DNA of 64,000 nt from contig QCET01000001.1 of assembly GCA_003280495.1 (NCBI GenBank), positions 1 through 64,000 on the forward strand, given 5' to 3'. Below are positions 55,343-63,126 of the stretch, piece by piece. A model generated the notes under the pieces. The model ran no database searches and was not told where the DNA came from. It saw nothing but the letters and a program-made list of their open reading frames with translations. The position numbers and the translations under genes are program-made. Numbering within the stretch: position 1 is the first letter of the stretch; the number at the start of each line of letters is the position of its first letter. Source of the DNA: Pelagibacteraceae bacterium AG-359-E06. GTDB lineage: Bacteria > Pseudomonadota > Alphaproteobacteria > Pelagibacterales > Pelagibacteraceae.

Positions 55343-56154
55343 TATTTTTTTGTAATCTCGTAAATTTTAATTATTGATGCGGCTGTTTCTTCAACAGATT
55401 TACGCGTAACATCTATTATTGGAATTTGTCGTGATTTAAACATTTTTTTTGACTCTTTGATTTCGTTATCTATCGTAGGCTGATCAGTATAAGTGGAGGA
55501 TTTTTTGTCATTTAGAATATTAATTCTTGTTTTTCTTATATCAGTTAAACGCCCTGTCTCTATTGTAAAACCTATTTTAACGGCTTTACTATTAAAAACT
55601 GTTTCTGGAAGTTCTTGATGTATAACTAGCGGAATATTTGAAACCTTATAACCCCTTTCTCCTAAATAAATAGAAGTAGGTGTTTTACTCGTTCTACTTA
55701 CGCCGAGGATAATAATATCTGCGTTAACAGCGGTATCGAGTTTTTGCCCGTCATCGTGCGCTAGTGTAAATTGCATTGCTTCTATTTTTTTGTAATATTC
55801 TTTATTAAGAGCATGTTGCCCACTTGGAACATGTGATGCCTTGGTTTTAAAAATTTTTTCGAAATCAGGGATAATATGATCAAGAATACCAAAGCATGGT
55901 ATTGATTTTGACTTGCACTCACTAATTATGTGATTTGTGGTCTGCTTTTCAACCAAAGTATAAAGAATTATTGGATTTTCCACTTCTTTGCATTTTTCCA
56001 TTAATTGAGCTGTCTGTGCACTAGTCCTCATGAATGCAAAATGGTGAATTTTGTAATTAAACTTTGGAAACTGAGCTTTTATAGCCAGAAAGATTCTATC
56101 CAGCGTTTCTCCTGTTGAGTCAGATACTAAAAAAAAATTATATAACTTGTTCAT
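55342..56154 (-). CDS. ppsR: PEP synthase regulatory protein family (DUF299, bifunctional kinase/pyrophosphorylase)
   Basis: Adds or removes phosphate on pyruvate phosphate dikinase or PEP synthase, using ADP. The P-loop GVSRTSKTPTSIYLGERGYK (about residues 151-170) is the DUF299 signature, and FFLVSDSTGETLDRI begins the protein. 270 residues. First gene of the operon running to dnaQ. hemE lies on the other side of the 269-bp gap. ppsR beside hemE marks the replication origin in Caulobacter and Rickettsia. Confidence 0.94.
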   Translation of the reverse strand: MNKLYNFFLVSDSTGETLDRIFLAIKAQFPKFNYKIHHFAFMRTSAQTAQLMEKCKEVENPIILYTLVEKQTTNHIISECKSKSIPCFGILDHIIPDFEKIFKTKASHVPSGQHALNKEYYKKIEAMQFTLAHDDGQKLDTAVNADIIILGVSRTSKTPTSIYLGERGYKVSNIPLVIHQELPETVFNSKAVKIGFTIETGRLTDIRKTRINILNDKKSSTYTDQPTIDNEIKESKKMFKSRQIPIIDVTRKSVEETAASIIKIYEITKK

Positions 56155-56423
56155 AAAGTTGTTGATTGATTTATATAACTCAAATTTATCCCTAGGCTAT
56201 CAAAATTAATATGGTTTTATAAATATTTCTCAAATTTTATCCATTATTTTACTAAAAGTATAAAAGTTATTAATAGTTACTGAATATGGTTATTATTTGT
56301 TTAAAATAGTTATAAATTCACCATTTTGGATGTTAATAGTTTTGTATATAGTGTTTATTAAAAGTTAGTCACACAATTAACCATGCCTAATAATACTAAT
56401 ACTTTAATACATATATATTTAAT
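56155..56423. other. Candidate chromosomal replication origin (oriC)
   Basis: The longest gene-free stretch of the window, about 80% AT, between divergent ppsR and hemE, the place of oriC in Caulobacter and Rickettsia. It holds DnaA-box-like sequences TTATCCCTA (56186-56194) and TTATCCATT (56237-56245), each with two mismatches to TTATCCACA. Both sit in a repeat CTCAAATTT(T)ATCC at 56179-56191 and 56229-56242, exactly 50 bp apart. TTAATAGTT occurs twice (about 56270 and 56333). Very AT-rich runs near hemE could be the unwinding element. Gene directions diverge from it. Confidence 0.7.
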
Positions 56424-57437
56424 ATGAGTAATTTAATTTTAGATAAATTCGATAAAAACAAAATCAACGAAGACGCAGTACCTATTTGGTTAATGAGGCA
56501 AGCAGGAAGGTATTTACCAGAATATAAAAAAATTAGATCTAAAAATAAAGATTTCATAAATTTTTGTTTAAATGTCAAAGATTCAAGCGAAGTAACATTA
56601 CAACCAATAGAAAGATTTAATTTTGATGCAGCAATAATATTTTCAGATATACTTTTAGTTAATTATGCAGCTGGTCAAGATGTAAAATTTAAAGAAAATT
56701 TTGGACCAGTATTAAAAAAACTAGACAACAAAGCTTTTCTAGCAATCGAAAAAAATATTTTTATTGATAAACTTTCTAATTGTTACAAAGCAATAAGAAA
56801 TGTACGTAATCTATTACACAAAGACAAAACACTTATTGGATTTGCAGGGTCTCCTTGGACATTACTGGTATACGCTCTAAATTTAAAATCTCCAAAAAAT
56901 GAATTTAATATGGATTGTAAAGAAGATGTAATATTAGAATTATTAAATAAGTTTATAAATCTTGTAAGTTGGCATTGCATCGAGCAAATAAAAAATGGAG
57001 CAGATGTGATACAGTTGTTTGATAGCTGGGCGGGTATTATTAAAAGAGAGAATCTTAGTCTTTTTTGTGAAAATCCGAACAAGAAAATAATTGAAAACAT
57101 AAAAAGAGTATATCCCTGTGTTCCCGTTATATGTTTTCCACGAAATATTAAGGATAACATAAATTCATTTGTGGCTAACGTTAAGCCAGATGGAATAAGC
57201 ATAGATTTTAATACAAATATTGAAAAACTAGATATAGACTCTAACGTTGTCTGCCAAGGAGGCATGAGACCAGACCTTTTAACCGCGGACAATGAAAGTG
57301 AAATAATTAATGAGGCAAAAAAATATTTAGATTTCTTTAAAAATAAAAGATATATCTTTAATCTAGGTCACGGAGTACTACCACATACTAAAATTAAAAA
57401 TGTGGAAAAATTAGTTAATTTTGTTAAAAATTATTAA
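56424..57437 (+). CDS. hemE: Uroporphyrinogen decarboxylase
   Basis: Decarboxylates uroporphyrinogen III to coproporphyrinogen III. WLMRQAGRYLPEYKKIR (about residues 23-39) is the active-site signature, IIFSDILLV (about 72) includes catalytic Asp, and GFAGSPWTLLVY is near 139. 337 residues. First of the hemE-hemH-hemJ-rho series reading away from the candidate origin, 3 bp before hemH. Confidence 0.96.
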   Translation: MSNLILDKFDKNKINEDAVPIWLMRQAGRYLPEYKKIRSKNKDFINFCLNVKDSSEVTLQPIERFNFDAAIIFSDILLVNYAAGQDVKFKENFGPVLKKLDNKAFLAIEKNIFIDKLSNCYKAIRNVRNLLHKDKTLIGFAGSPWTLLVYALNLKSPKNEFNMDCKEDVILELLNKFINLVSWHCIEQIKNGADVIQLFDSWAGIIKRENLSLFCENPNKKIIENIKRVYPCVPVICFPRNIKDNINSFVANVKPDGISIDFNTNIEKLDIDSNVVCQGGMRPDLLTADNESEIINEAKKYLDFFKNKRYIFNLGHGVLPHTKIKNVEKLVNFVKNY

Positions 57438-57440
57438 TTA

Positions 57441-58439
57441 ATGGAAAATGATAATCATCCAAAAGTAAATTTTGGAAAAAACGGTGTTTTGCTAGTTAAT
57501 CTAGGCACTCCAGACTCAACGTCATGGTGGGATATTAGAAAATACTTGAGAGAGTTTCTTTCAGATAAAAGGGTTATTGAAGTCAATCCAATACTTTGGC
57601 AAATAATTTTGAATCTTTTTATTCTAAACTTTAGACCGTCTAAAACTGCAAAAGCTTACAAAGAGATTTGGATGACTGATATAAATGAGTCCCCATTGAG
57701 ATATTACACAAAGCAGCAAACTCAAAAATTAAAAAAAAAATTTAACAATCAAAATATAATAATCGATTATGCGATGAGATATGGAAATCCGAGTATAAAA
57801 TCTAGACTTCAAAAGCTTCAATCCGAAGGCTGTGAAAATATTATACTTTTTCCACTTTATCCTCAGTATGCAGCAGCTACGACAGCTACAGTGTGCGATG
57901 AGGTTTATAGATGTTTGATTAAAATGAGATGGCAACCAAGTCTGCAAGTTATTCCACATTATGAATCTAATGAAGATTATATTAATGGACTAGTTAATAG
58001 TATAAAAAAAAAATTATCCGAAATCTCTTGGAAGCCAGATTTAATCGTGGCTTCATATCATGGTATTCCACAAAAATATTTTGATAAAGGAGATCCTTAT
58101 CATTGTTATTGTCAAAAAACATCTAGACTAATTAAAGAAAAATTTAATGAGATACCAATTGAGACAACGTTCCAATCAAGATTTGGTCCAGAGAAATGGC
58201 TGCAACCATATACTGATAAAACTTTAGAAAAGCTTCCAACAGAAGGAAAAAAAAATATTTTAATGATTTGTCCTGGTTTCTCCTCAGATTGTGTTGAAAC
58301 CCTAGAAGAAATTGCCATCCAAGGAAAAGAAACTTTTATTGAAAGCGGAGGTAAGAATTTTGATTTAATAAGTTGTTTGAATGATAATGACGACCATATT
58401 AAAATGATGGAAAATATAATTAAAACCTATATTCATTAG
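57441..58439 (+). CDS. hemH: Ferrochelatase
   Basis: Inserts Fe2+ into protoporphyrin IX. VLLVNLGTPDSTS (about residues 12-24) starts the domain. SYHGIPQKYFDKGDPYHCYC (about 203-222) has the metal-site His and two cysteines. CPGFSSDCVETLEE (about 276-289) contains the second active-site Glu. 332 residues. Follows hemE directly, with hemJ next. Confidence 0.96.
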   Translation: MENDNHPKVNFGKNGVLLVNLGTPDSTSWWDIRKYLREFLSDKRVIEVNPILWQIILNLFILNFRPSKTAKAYKEIWMTDINESPLRYYTKQQTQKLKKKFNNQNIIIDYAMRYGNPSIKSRLQKLQSEGCENIILFPLYPQYAAATTATVCDEVYRCLIKMRWQPSLQVIPHYESNEDYINGLVNSIKKKLSEISWKPDLIVASYHGIPQKYFDKGDPYHCYCQKTSRLIKEKFNEIPIETTFQSRFGPEKWLQPYTDKTLEKLPTEGKKNILMICPGFSSDCVETLEEIAIQGKETFIESGGKNFDLISCLNDNDDHIKMMENIIKTYIH

Positions 58440-58441
58440 TT

Positions 58442-58870
58442 ATGTATTTAACCTTAAAAGCTTTACATTTAATAGCAGTTGTCTCCTGGATGGTCGGACT
58501 TCTTTATCTGCCGAGAATATTTGTTTACCATGCCGATGTAAAACTTGAAAGTGACACCTATGAAATTTTTTCATTAATGGAGTTGAGATTAATGAAATAT
58601 ATTATGAATCCTGCAATGATAGCCACTTGGATTTTTGGTATTTGGTTGGTATATTTGGCGGGCCATGAAATTGCTATGCAACTGTGGATGCAAATAAAAT
58701 TAATTCTAGTTATTTTACTATCAGGCTTCCATGGTTTTTTATCTAAGTGTAGAAAAAACTTTCAAAACAAGCTAAACCTTAGAACTGCAAAATTCTACAG
58801 AATAATAAATGAAATCCCTACCGTAATGCTAATCATCATTGTTTTTCTTGTTATTTTTATGCCTAATTAA
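58442..58870 (+). CDS. hemJ: Protoporphyrinogen IX oxidase HemJ
   Basis: Haem-synthesis membrane enzyme that replaces HemG/HemY in most alphaproteobacteria. 142 residues with four membrane helices. The conserved His near residue 9 is in LKALHLIAVVSWMVGLLYLPRIFVYH, and a conserved Lys follows WMQIKL (about 80). Two bases after hemH, so the three haem genes are one operon. It oxidises protoporphyrinogen before HemH adds iron. Confidence 0.92.
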   Translation: MYLTLKALHLIAVVSWMVGLLYLPRIFVYHADVKLESDTYEIFSLMELRLMKYIMNPAMIATWIFGIWLVYLAGHEIAMQLWMQIKLILVILLSGFHGFLSKCRKNFQNKLNLRTAKFYRIINEIPTVMLIIIVFLVIFMPN

Positions 58871-58928
58871 TATTGATAAATTTTAAAAAAAATACTATAA
58901 TTTAATCTTCTAACAAATTTCCCTACAT

Positions 58929-60200
58929 ATGAATCTTCAAGAACTAAAAGACAAAACACCAGCAGATCTAATTTCTGAAGCTGAGAAGCTTGGCGTTGAA
59001 AATCCTAGTACAATGCGTAAACAAGAAATATTATTTGCAATTCTTAAAAAATTTGCGGAAAAAAATGAACAAATCACTGCTTCTGGAGTATTAGAAACAT
59101 TGCAAGATGGTTTTGGATTCCTTAGAGCCATGGAGTCAAACTATTTACCAGGTGCCGATGATATTTATGTAAGTCCAAGCCAGATTAGAAGGTTTGGATT
59201 AAGAAAAGGGGATACAGTAGAGGGAGAGATAAGGGCTCCGAAAGATCAAGAAAGATATTTTGCTTTGTTAAAAGTTAACAAAATTAATTTTGAGGATCCT
59301 GAAAAGACAAGAAATAAAATTAACTTTGATAACTTAACCCCCCTATATCCTGAAGATAAAATTAAATTAGAAGTAGAAAAAAACAAGGCTGAAAAAAAAC
59401 CTGATGTTACCGCAAGACTAATAGACTTAGTTTCACCGATTGGAAAAGGACAAAGGTCGTTAATTGTATCACCACCTAGATCTGGTAAAACAGTTATACT
59501 ACAAAATATTGCTCATTCTATAACTGCAAATCATCCAGAAGTATATTTGATAGTTCTTCTGATTGATGAGAGGCCAGAGGAAGTTACCGACATGCAAAGA
59601 TCCGTTAAAGGAGAGGTAGTTAGCTCTACATTTGATGAGCCAGCAATGCGTCACGTTCAAGTCGCTGAAATGGTTATTGAAAAGGCTAAAAGACTAGCAG
59701 AGCATAAAAAAGATGTTGTAATACTTTTGGATTCTATAACTCGTTTGGGAAGGGCTTATAATGCAGTTGTACCTAGTTCAGGAAAAGTTTTGACCGGAGG
59801 TGTGGATGCTAACGCGTTGCAAAGACCTAAAAGATTTTTTGGTGCTGCACGAAATATAGAAGAGGGCGGTTCTTTAACAATTATTTCAACGGCCTTAATA
59901 GAAACAGGATCAAGAATGGATGAAGTAATATTTGAGGAATTTAAGGGTACTGGTAACTCAGAGGTAATCTTAGACAGAAAAGTTGCAGACAAAAGAACAT
60001 TTCCTGCAATCGATATTACTAAATCTGGCACTAGAAAAGAAGAGTTGTTATTTAAAAAAGAAGAACTTCAAAAAATGAATGTTTTAAGGAGAATTATAAA
60101 TCCAATGGGCACGATGGACGCTATAGAATTTTTGATATCTAAATTAAGAGAAACAAAGAATAATAACGAATTTTTCGACTCAATGAATAAAGGCTCTTAA
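58929..60200 (+). CDS. rho: Transcription termination factor Rho
   Basis: Hexameric RNA helicase for factor-dependent termination. 423 residues. N-terminal helical [14 protein letters not shown], the cold-shock-like RNA-binding domain (LQDGFGFLR, about 56-64), P-loop SPPRSGKTV (about 181-189), Walker [16 protein letters not shown] (about 261-275) and the R-loop [20 protein letters not shown]. hemJ-rho is the usual alphaproteobacterial order, but mnmE, which often follows rho, is 21 kb away here. Confidence 0.98.
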   Translation: MNLQELKDKTPADLISEAEKLGVENPSTMRKQEILFAILKKFAEKNEQITASGVLETLQDGFGFLRAMESNYLPGADDIYVSPSQIRRFGLRKGDTVEGEIRAPKDQERYFALLKVNKINFEDPEKTRNKINFDNLTPLYPEDKIKLEVEKNKAEKKPDVTARLIDLVSPIGKGQRSLIVSPPRSGKTVILQNIAHSITANHPEVYLIVLLIDERPEEVTDMQRSVKGEVVSSTFDEPAMRHVQVAEMVIEKAKRLAEHKKDVVILLDSITRLGRAYNAVVPSSGKVLTGGVDANALQRPKRFFGAARNIEEGGSLTIISTALIETGSRMDEVIFEEFKGTGNSEVILDRKVADKRTFPAIDITKSGTRKEELLFKKEELQKMNVLRRIINPMGTMDAIEFLISKLRETKNNNEFFDSMNKGS

Positions 60201-60854
60201 TTAATGGATAATTCTCTCATCACTTGTTGCTTGACCAAGTAAGTAAAAGTTAATTATTTGATTTAAGACCTTGTTTCTATCATCGAGCGTGTCGGTTTCT
60301 AACAGTCTTTGTTTTTCACTCACAGTAAATGGACATATCATTGATAATGAATTTACAAGCTGGTCAGGTGACACTTTTTCAACGACTTTCCAGTCCGTAG
60401 AAAGTTGATTAAGTTTAAAAAATTTTTTGGTTTTATCTATTAATTCATTCACATCTACTTTTTTTAAGTCCTCCCTAGTTATCTCTTTCTTGAGGTCCAA
60501 GTAATTAACTTTAAATTCGCGATATAAACAATCATTATTAATCTCATCGATTATTTTAAATCTAGATACCCCTTTTAAATTTATAAGATATCTTCCATCA
60601 GGGGTTTTATAATGGCTTTCTATGTATCCGACACACCCTATGTTAAATAGTGATATTTTATTTTCTTCTTCTTCTATTTGTTTGGCTTGTATCATTCCTA
60701 TTAGACCTTGTTTTTTTATAGCATGCTCTACCATTTGTTTATATCTTGGTTCAAAAATATTTAAGGGAAGCACTGTCTTAGGAAAAAATATTGTACTAGA
60801 AAGAGGGAAGACAGGTATTTCCTCTGGCATCTCGTTAATATTCAATTTTTTCAT
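60201..60854 (-). CDS. Lon N-terminal-domain protein (LON substrate-binding, COG2802)
   Basis: A 217-residue stand-alone version of the Lon protease N-domain, with no ATPase or protease. IPVFPLSSTIFFPKTVLPLNIFEPRYKQM (about residues 13-41) is the strong signature. The C-terminal half is helical. Such proteins are widespread in alphaproteobacteria and of unknown function, perhaps binding unfolded proteins. Convergent with rho (stop codons adjacent). Confidence 0.9.
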   Translation of the reverse strand: MKKLNINEMPEEIPVFPLSSTIFFPKTVLPLNIFEPRYKQMVEHAIKKQGLIGMIQAKQIEEEENKISLFNIGCVGYIESHYKTPDGRYLINLKGVSRFKIIDEINNDCLYREFKVNYLDLKKEITREDLKKVDVNELIDKTKKFFKLNQLSTDWKVVEKVSPDQLVNSLSMICPFTVSEKQRLLETDTLDDRNKVLNQIINFYLLGQATSDERIIH

Positions 60855-60908
60855 AAAATTAGATATTATACTAATTTGTTTTGTTGCAAAACCTAAGATT
60901 AAATGATG

Positions 60909-60937
60909 TTGAAAAAAATTAAAAAAAGGATTAGTAT
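60909..60937 (+). promoter_or_regulatory. Possible sigma-70 promoter of the 65-codon gene
   Basis: TTGAAA at 60909-60914, 17 bases, then TAGTAT at 60932-60937 (four of six matches to TATAAT). Transcription would start near 60944 and leave a leader of about 70 bases containing a short hairpin CCGAT-CTAC-ATCGG (about 60968-60981) before the ribosome-binding site. Weak on its own. The strong ribosome-binding site and terminator around the gene support a separate transcript. Confidence 0.3.
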
Positions 60938-61014
60938 TAACTTACCATCCACATGGATACAAAGTGGCCGATCTACATCGGTTAAAAGTAGGTTAAAACA
61001 TAACGGAGGAAAAT

Positions 61015-61212
61015 ATGATGCAAAGAATGCACCAAATCCTCGACAGTTTTAGCCGAAAAGTATCAAAGGCTAAACGTGCGAGGACATTAAATCAGTCTGT
61101 TAAACCAGTTCAAGTTAATGGAAATGGTACAAACGGATATTTGATTAAGTCAGGAAAAAATAAAGGAAAGATTCTTGGCTATAATAAGGTTCAGCCTAGG
61201 AACCCATTTTAA
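61015..61212 (+). CDS. Small basic protein of unknown function, own transcript
   Basis: A 65-residue protein rich in Lys, Arg, Asn and Gly (FSRKVSKAKRARTLNQS; SGKNKGKILGYN). No domain is recognised. Its charge suggests binding to nucleic acid or ribosomes. Translation should be strong: GGAGG at 61005-61009 lies 5 bases before ATG 61015, the best ribosome-binding site in the window, and a second ATG follows at once (61018). A leader of more than 70 bases and a GC-rich terminator at 61224 make it a separate, probably highly expressed unit. Its base composition is less AT-rich than its neighbours. Confidence 0.8.
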   Translation: MMQRMHQILDSFSRKVSKAKRARTLNQSVKPVQVNGNGTNGYLIKSGKNKGKILGYNKVQPRNPF

Positions 61213-61223
61213 ATTTACCATGT

Positions 61224-61254
61224 GGGCAGCGCATAACGCGCTGCCCAAATTTTT
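61224..61254 (+). terminator. Rho-independent terminator of the small basic gene
   Basis: Perfect 9-bp stem GGGCAGCGC (61224-61232) and GCGCTGCCC (61238-61246) with loop ATAAC, followed by AAATTTTTA. It is by far the strongest hairpin noticed in the window and stands 12 bases after the stop codon at 61212. It may also stop antisense reading into the PQQ-type dehydrogenase gene, whose stop is at 61253. Confidence 0.9.
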
Positions 61255-62314
61255 ATCTTTTACTCATAAGCCACAAAGCACCAGGGCCGTTACTTAATAA
61301 ATAAATTTTACCACTACTATCAATTTTAAAGTCACGGATTCTGCCAATATCACCTTTAAAAATTATTTTTTCTTTCCCTATAATGCTATTTTTAAAATTA
61401 ATTTTTCTTAGTGATTGATCTTTAAGTGATCCTATTAAAATATGATTGTTTAGATTTTTAAATTCATTGCCCTTGTATATTTGTGTTCCACTTACAGCAA
61501 TTGAAGGGACCCAAGTTTTAAGAGGTTTAGTAAAACCAGGCTTCCATGCACTGCCATCTCCAATTTTTGTAAAATCGTAATTTGTTCCACCCCATGCGAT
61601 AATTTTCCAACCGTAATTCTCCCCAATTTTTACCTCGCCAAAAAAATCACCACCCCTGGGACCGTGATTAGAAATGTATATTTTGTTATCATACGGAGAT
61701 AAAGTCATGCCTTGGGGATTTCGTATCCCAATTTGGTATATTTCAGGTAACCATTCCTTTTCTTTATTAAATTTAGGGTTTGATTTAGGAGGTGATCCAT
61801 CGAGATTTATTCTTATGATACTTCCTGGGTGTTTGGATGCATCTTGAGCTATCATTCCTTTGCCTCTCTCACCTATAGAAGCAAATAGCATGTTATTTCT
61901 TATAACCATTCTACAGCCAAAATGATATCCACTATCTATTGGCGGCTCTGCTCTAAATATATTTTTAAATTTTATTTTATTAGACTCTAAATAACCTGTT
62001 GCAATAGAAGTGCTTGTTCCTCCAATTCTTTTTTCTGTATAACAAATATATAATTTTTTATTATTATTAATTATATCTAGTAATCCCCCTTGCCCAATTT
62101 CTAAAAAATTTAAGTTATGACTAATTTCTCTTTTTGATTTTTCAGATAACCCTAAGTAAAAAATTTTCCCACCTTGTTCTGTTACAATCAAATCAGAATT
62201 AAAAAATGTAAGCCCCCAAGGCTTCGATAAATCATAAAGTTTTCTCAGCTTAAATTCTTCTGCATTGCAGTTAAGAGCTAGAAAAAAGCAAATTATTGTT
62301 AATATTTTATTCAT
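61253..62314 (-). CDS. PQQ-type soluble sugar/aldose dehydrogenase-like protein (YliI family)
   Basis: Periplasmic six-bladed propeller of 353 residues, with a signal peptide ending LNCNAEEF (about residue 17). The GSDH/YliI family pattern is visible: LSKPWGLTFFNSDLIVTEQGGKI at the start, GIRNPQGMTLSP (about 196-207), NHGPRGGDFFGE and ENYGWKIIAWG. Family members oxidise aldoses using PQQ, though many marine forms have unknown substrates. The next gene on the other side is tRNA-Gly, 56 bp away and divergent. Confidence 0.86.
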   Translation of the reverse strand: MNKILTIICFFLALNCNAEEFKLRKLYDLSKPWGLTFFNSDLIVTEQGGKIFYLGLSEKSKREISHNLNFLEIGQGGLLDIINNNKKLYICYTEKRIGGTSTSIATGYLESNKIKFKNIFRAEPPIDSGYHFGCRMVIRNNMLFASIGERGKGMIAQDASKHPGSIIRINLDGSPPKSNPKFNKEKEWLPEIYQIGIRNPQGMTLSPYDNKIYISNHGPRGGDFFGEVKIGENYGWKIIAWGGTNYDFTKIGDGSAWKPGFTKPLKTWVPSIAVSGTQIYKGNEFKNLNNHILIGSLKDQSLRKINFKNSIIGKEKIIFKGDIGRIRDFKIDSSGKIYLLSNGPGALWLMSKR

Positions 62315-62332
62315 TTTGATGTTATAAAATAT

Positions 62333-62361
62333 TTGAATTTAGAAAACTATACATCTATAAT
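62333..62361 (+). promoter_or_regulatory. Sigma-70 promoter of tRNA-Gly
   Basis: TTGAAT (62333-62338), a 17-base spacer and a perfect TATAAT (62356-62361). The tRNA starts ten bases after the -10 box, so transcription begins at or just before the mature 5' end. This is the closest match to the general bacterial promoter consensus that I found in the window. Confidence 0.75.
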
Positions 62362-62370
62362 TAGAATTAA

Positions 62371-62445
62371 GCGGGTGTAGCTCAGTGGTAGAGCGAAACG
62401 TTGCCAACGTTTAGGTCGTGGGTTCAATTCCCTTCACCCGCTCCA
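62371..62445 (+). tRNA. tRNA-Gly (anticodon GCC)
   Basis: Acceptor stem GCGGGTG pairs with CACCCGC (ending at 62441), the discriminator is T and CCA is encoded (62443-62445). The D-loop is AGCTCAGTGGTAGAGC. The anticodon loop TTGCCAA carries GCC. The T arm GTGGGTTCAATTCCCTTC is normal with a 7-base TTCAATT loop. Length 75 with CCA. It reads GGC/GGU codons. Confidence 0.97.
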
Positions 62446-62502
62446 AAATGCGACAATCTAAGGGTATTTTAATATTAAAAATTGTGTATTTTTCTAAATA
62501 TT

Positions 62503-62787
62503 ATGAAACTAAAGATTTTGTTAATTATATCTTGTCTATTTTTAATAAGCTGCGAAAGCGCAAGGTACGAATATATTGATAAAAAAACCAGAATTAAAAT
62601 AGTAGAAGACAAAGGCGTAGTAGTGAAAAAAAGTTTTCAAGTTTATGTATCTGATATGTCAAAGAATATAGACGACTGGTATGATGCAAAAAAACAAGAC
62701 GGTAAGTATGTCGTTTCTAAAAAGGGATTACAGCAAATTGAGTTGGATGCACAAACTGATAGCGGTGGATCTGACGGAGGATATTAA
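62503..62787 (+). CDS. Small lipoprotein of unknown function
   Basis: A 94-residue protein from ATG 62503 (MKLKILLIISCLFLISC). A longer frame from TTG 62484 would spoil the signal peptide. The lipobox LISC puts the lipid on Cys17. Behind it, about 75 polar residues include KTRIKIVEDKGVVVKKSF and end in a Gly/Ser-rich tail GGSDGGY. No family is recognised. It is directly followed by the pterin dehydratase gene (no gap), but a link in function is not obvious. Confidence 0.75.
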   Translation: MKLKILLIISCLFLISCESARYEYIDKKTRIKIVEDKGVVVKKSFQVYVSDMSKNIDDWYDAKKQDGKYVVSKKGLQQIELDAQTDSGGSDGGY

Positions 62788-63126
62788 ATGAGCGAATTAG
62801 CAAAAAAAAAATGTATTCCATGTAGTGGTGATATTCCTGCTTTAAAAGACGATGAAATCTCAGAATTGAAAAAGGAACTTAAGAACTGGGAAATAAAAAA
62901 AACGATAGACGGATATAACTGTTTAAACAAAAATATAAAGTTTGATAATTTTTTGGAAAGTTTAAACTTTATCAATAAAGTTTCTAAAGTTGCTGAGGAA
63001 GAAAATCATCATCCTGACCTTAAATTTGGCTGGGGATATGCTGATATCACAATCTTTACACATGCTATAAAAGGTTTGACAGAAGGTGATTTTGTTTTAG
63101 CTGCTAAGATTGACGTAATAAATTAG
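62788..63126 (+). CDS. phhB: Pterin-4a-carbinolamine dehydratase
   Basis: Recycles the pterin cofactor after aromatic amino-acid hydroxylation. 112 residues with the active motif EEENHHPDLKFGWGYAD (about residues 71-87), where the two His and Asp bind the substrate. The N-terminal CIPCSGDIPALKDDEI is typical of bacterial PCD. No phenylalanine hydroxylase is in this window, so the partner is unknown. It starts immediately after the lipoprotein stop and is convergent with purH (4-bp overlap). Confidence 0.93.
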   Translation: MSELAKKKCIPCSGDIPALKDDEISELKKELKNWEIKKTIDGYNCLNKNIKFDNFLESLNFINKVSKVAEEENHHPDLKFGWGYADITIFTHAIKGLTEGDFVLAAKIDVIN

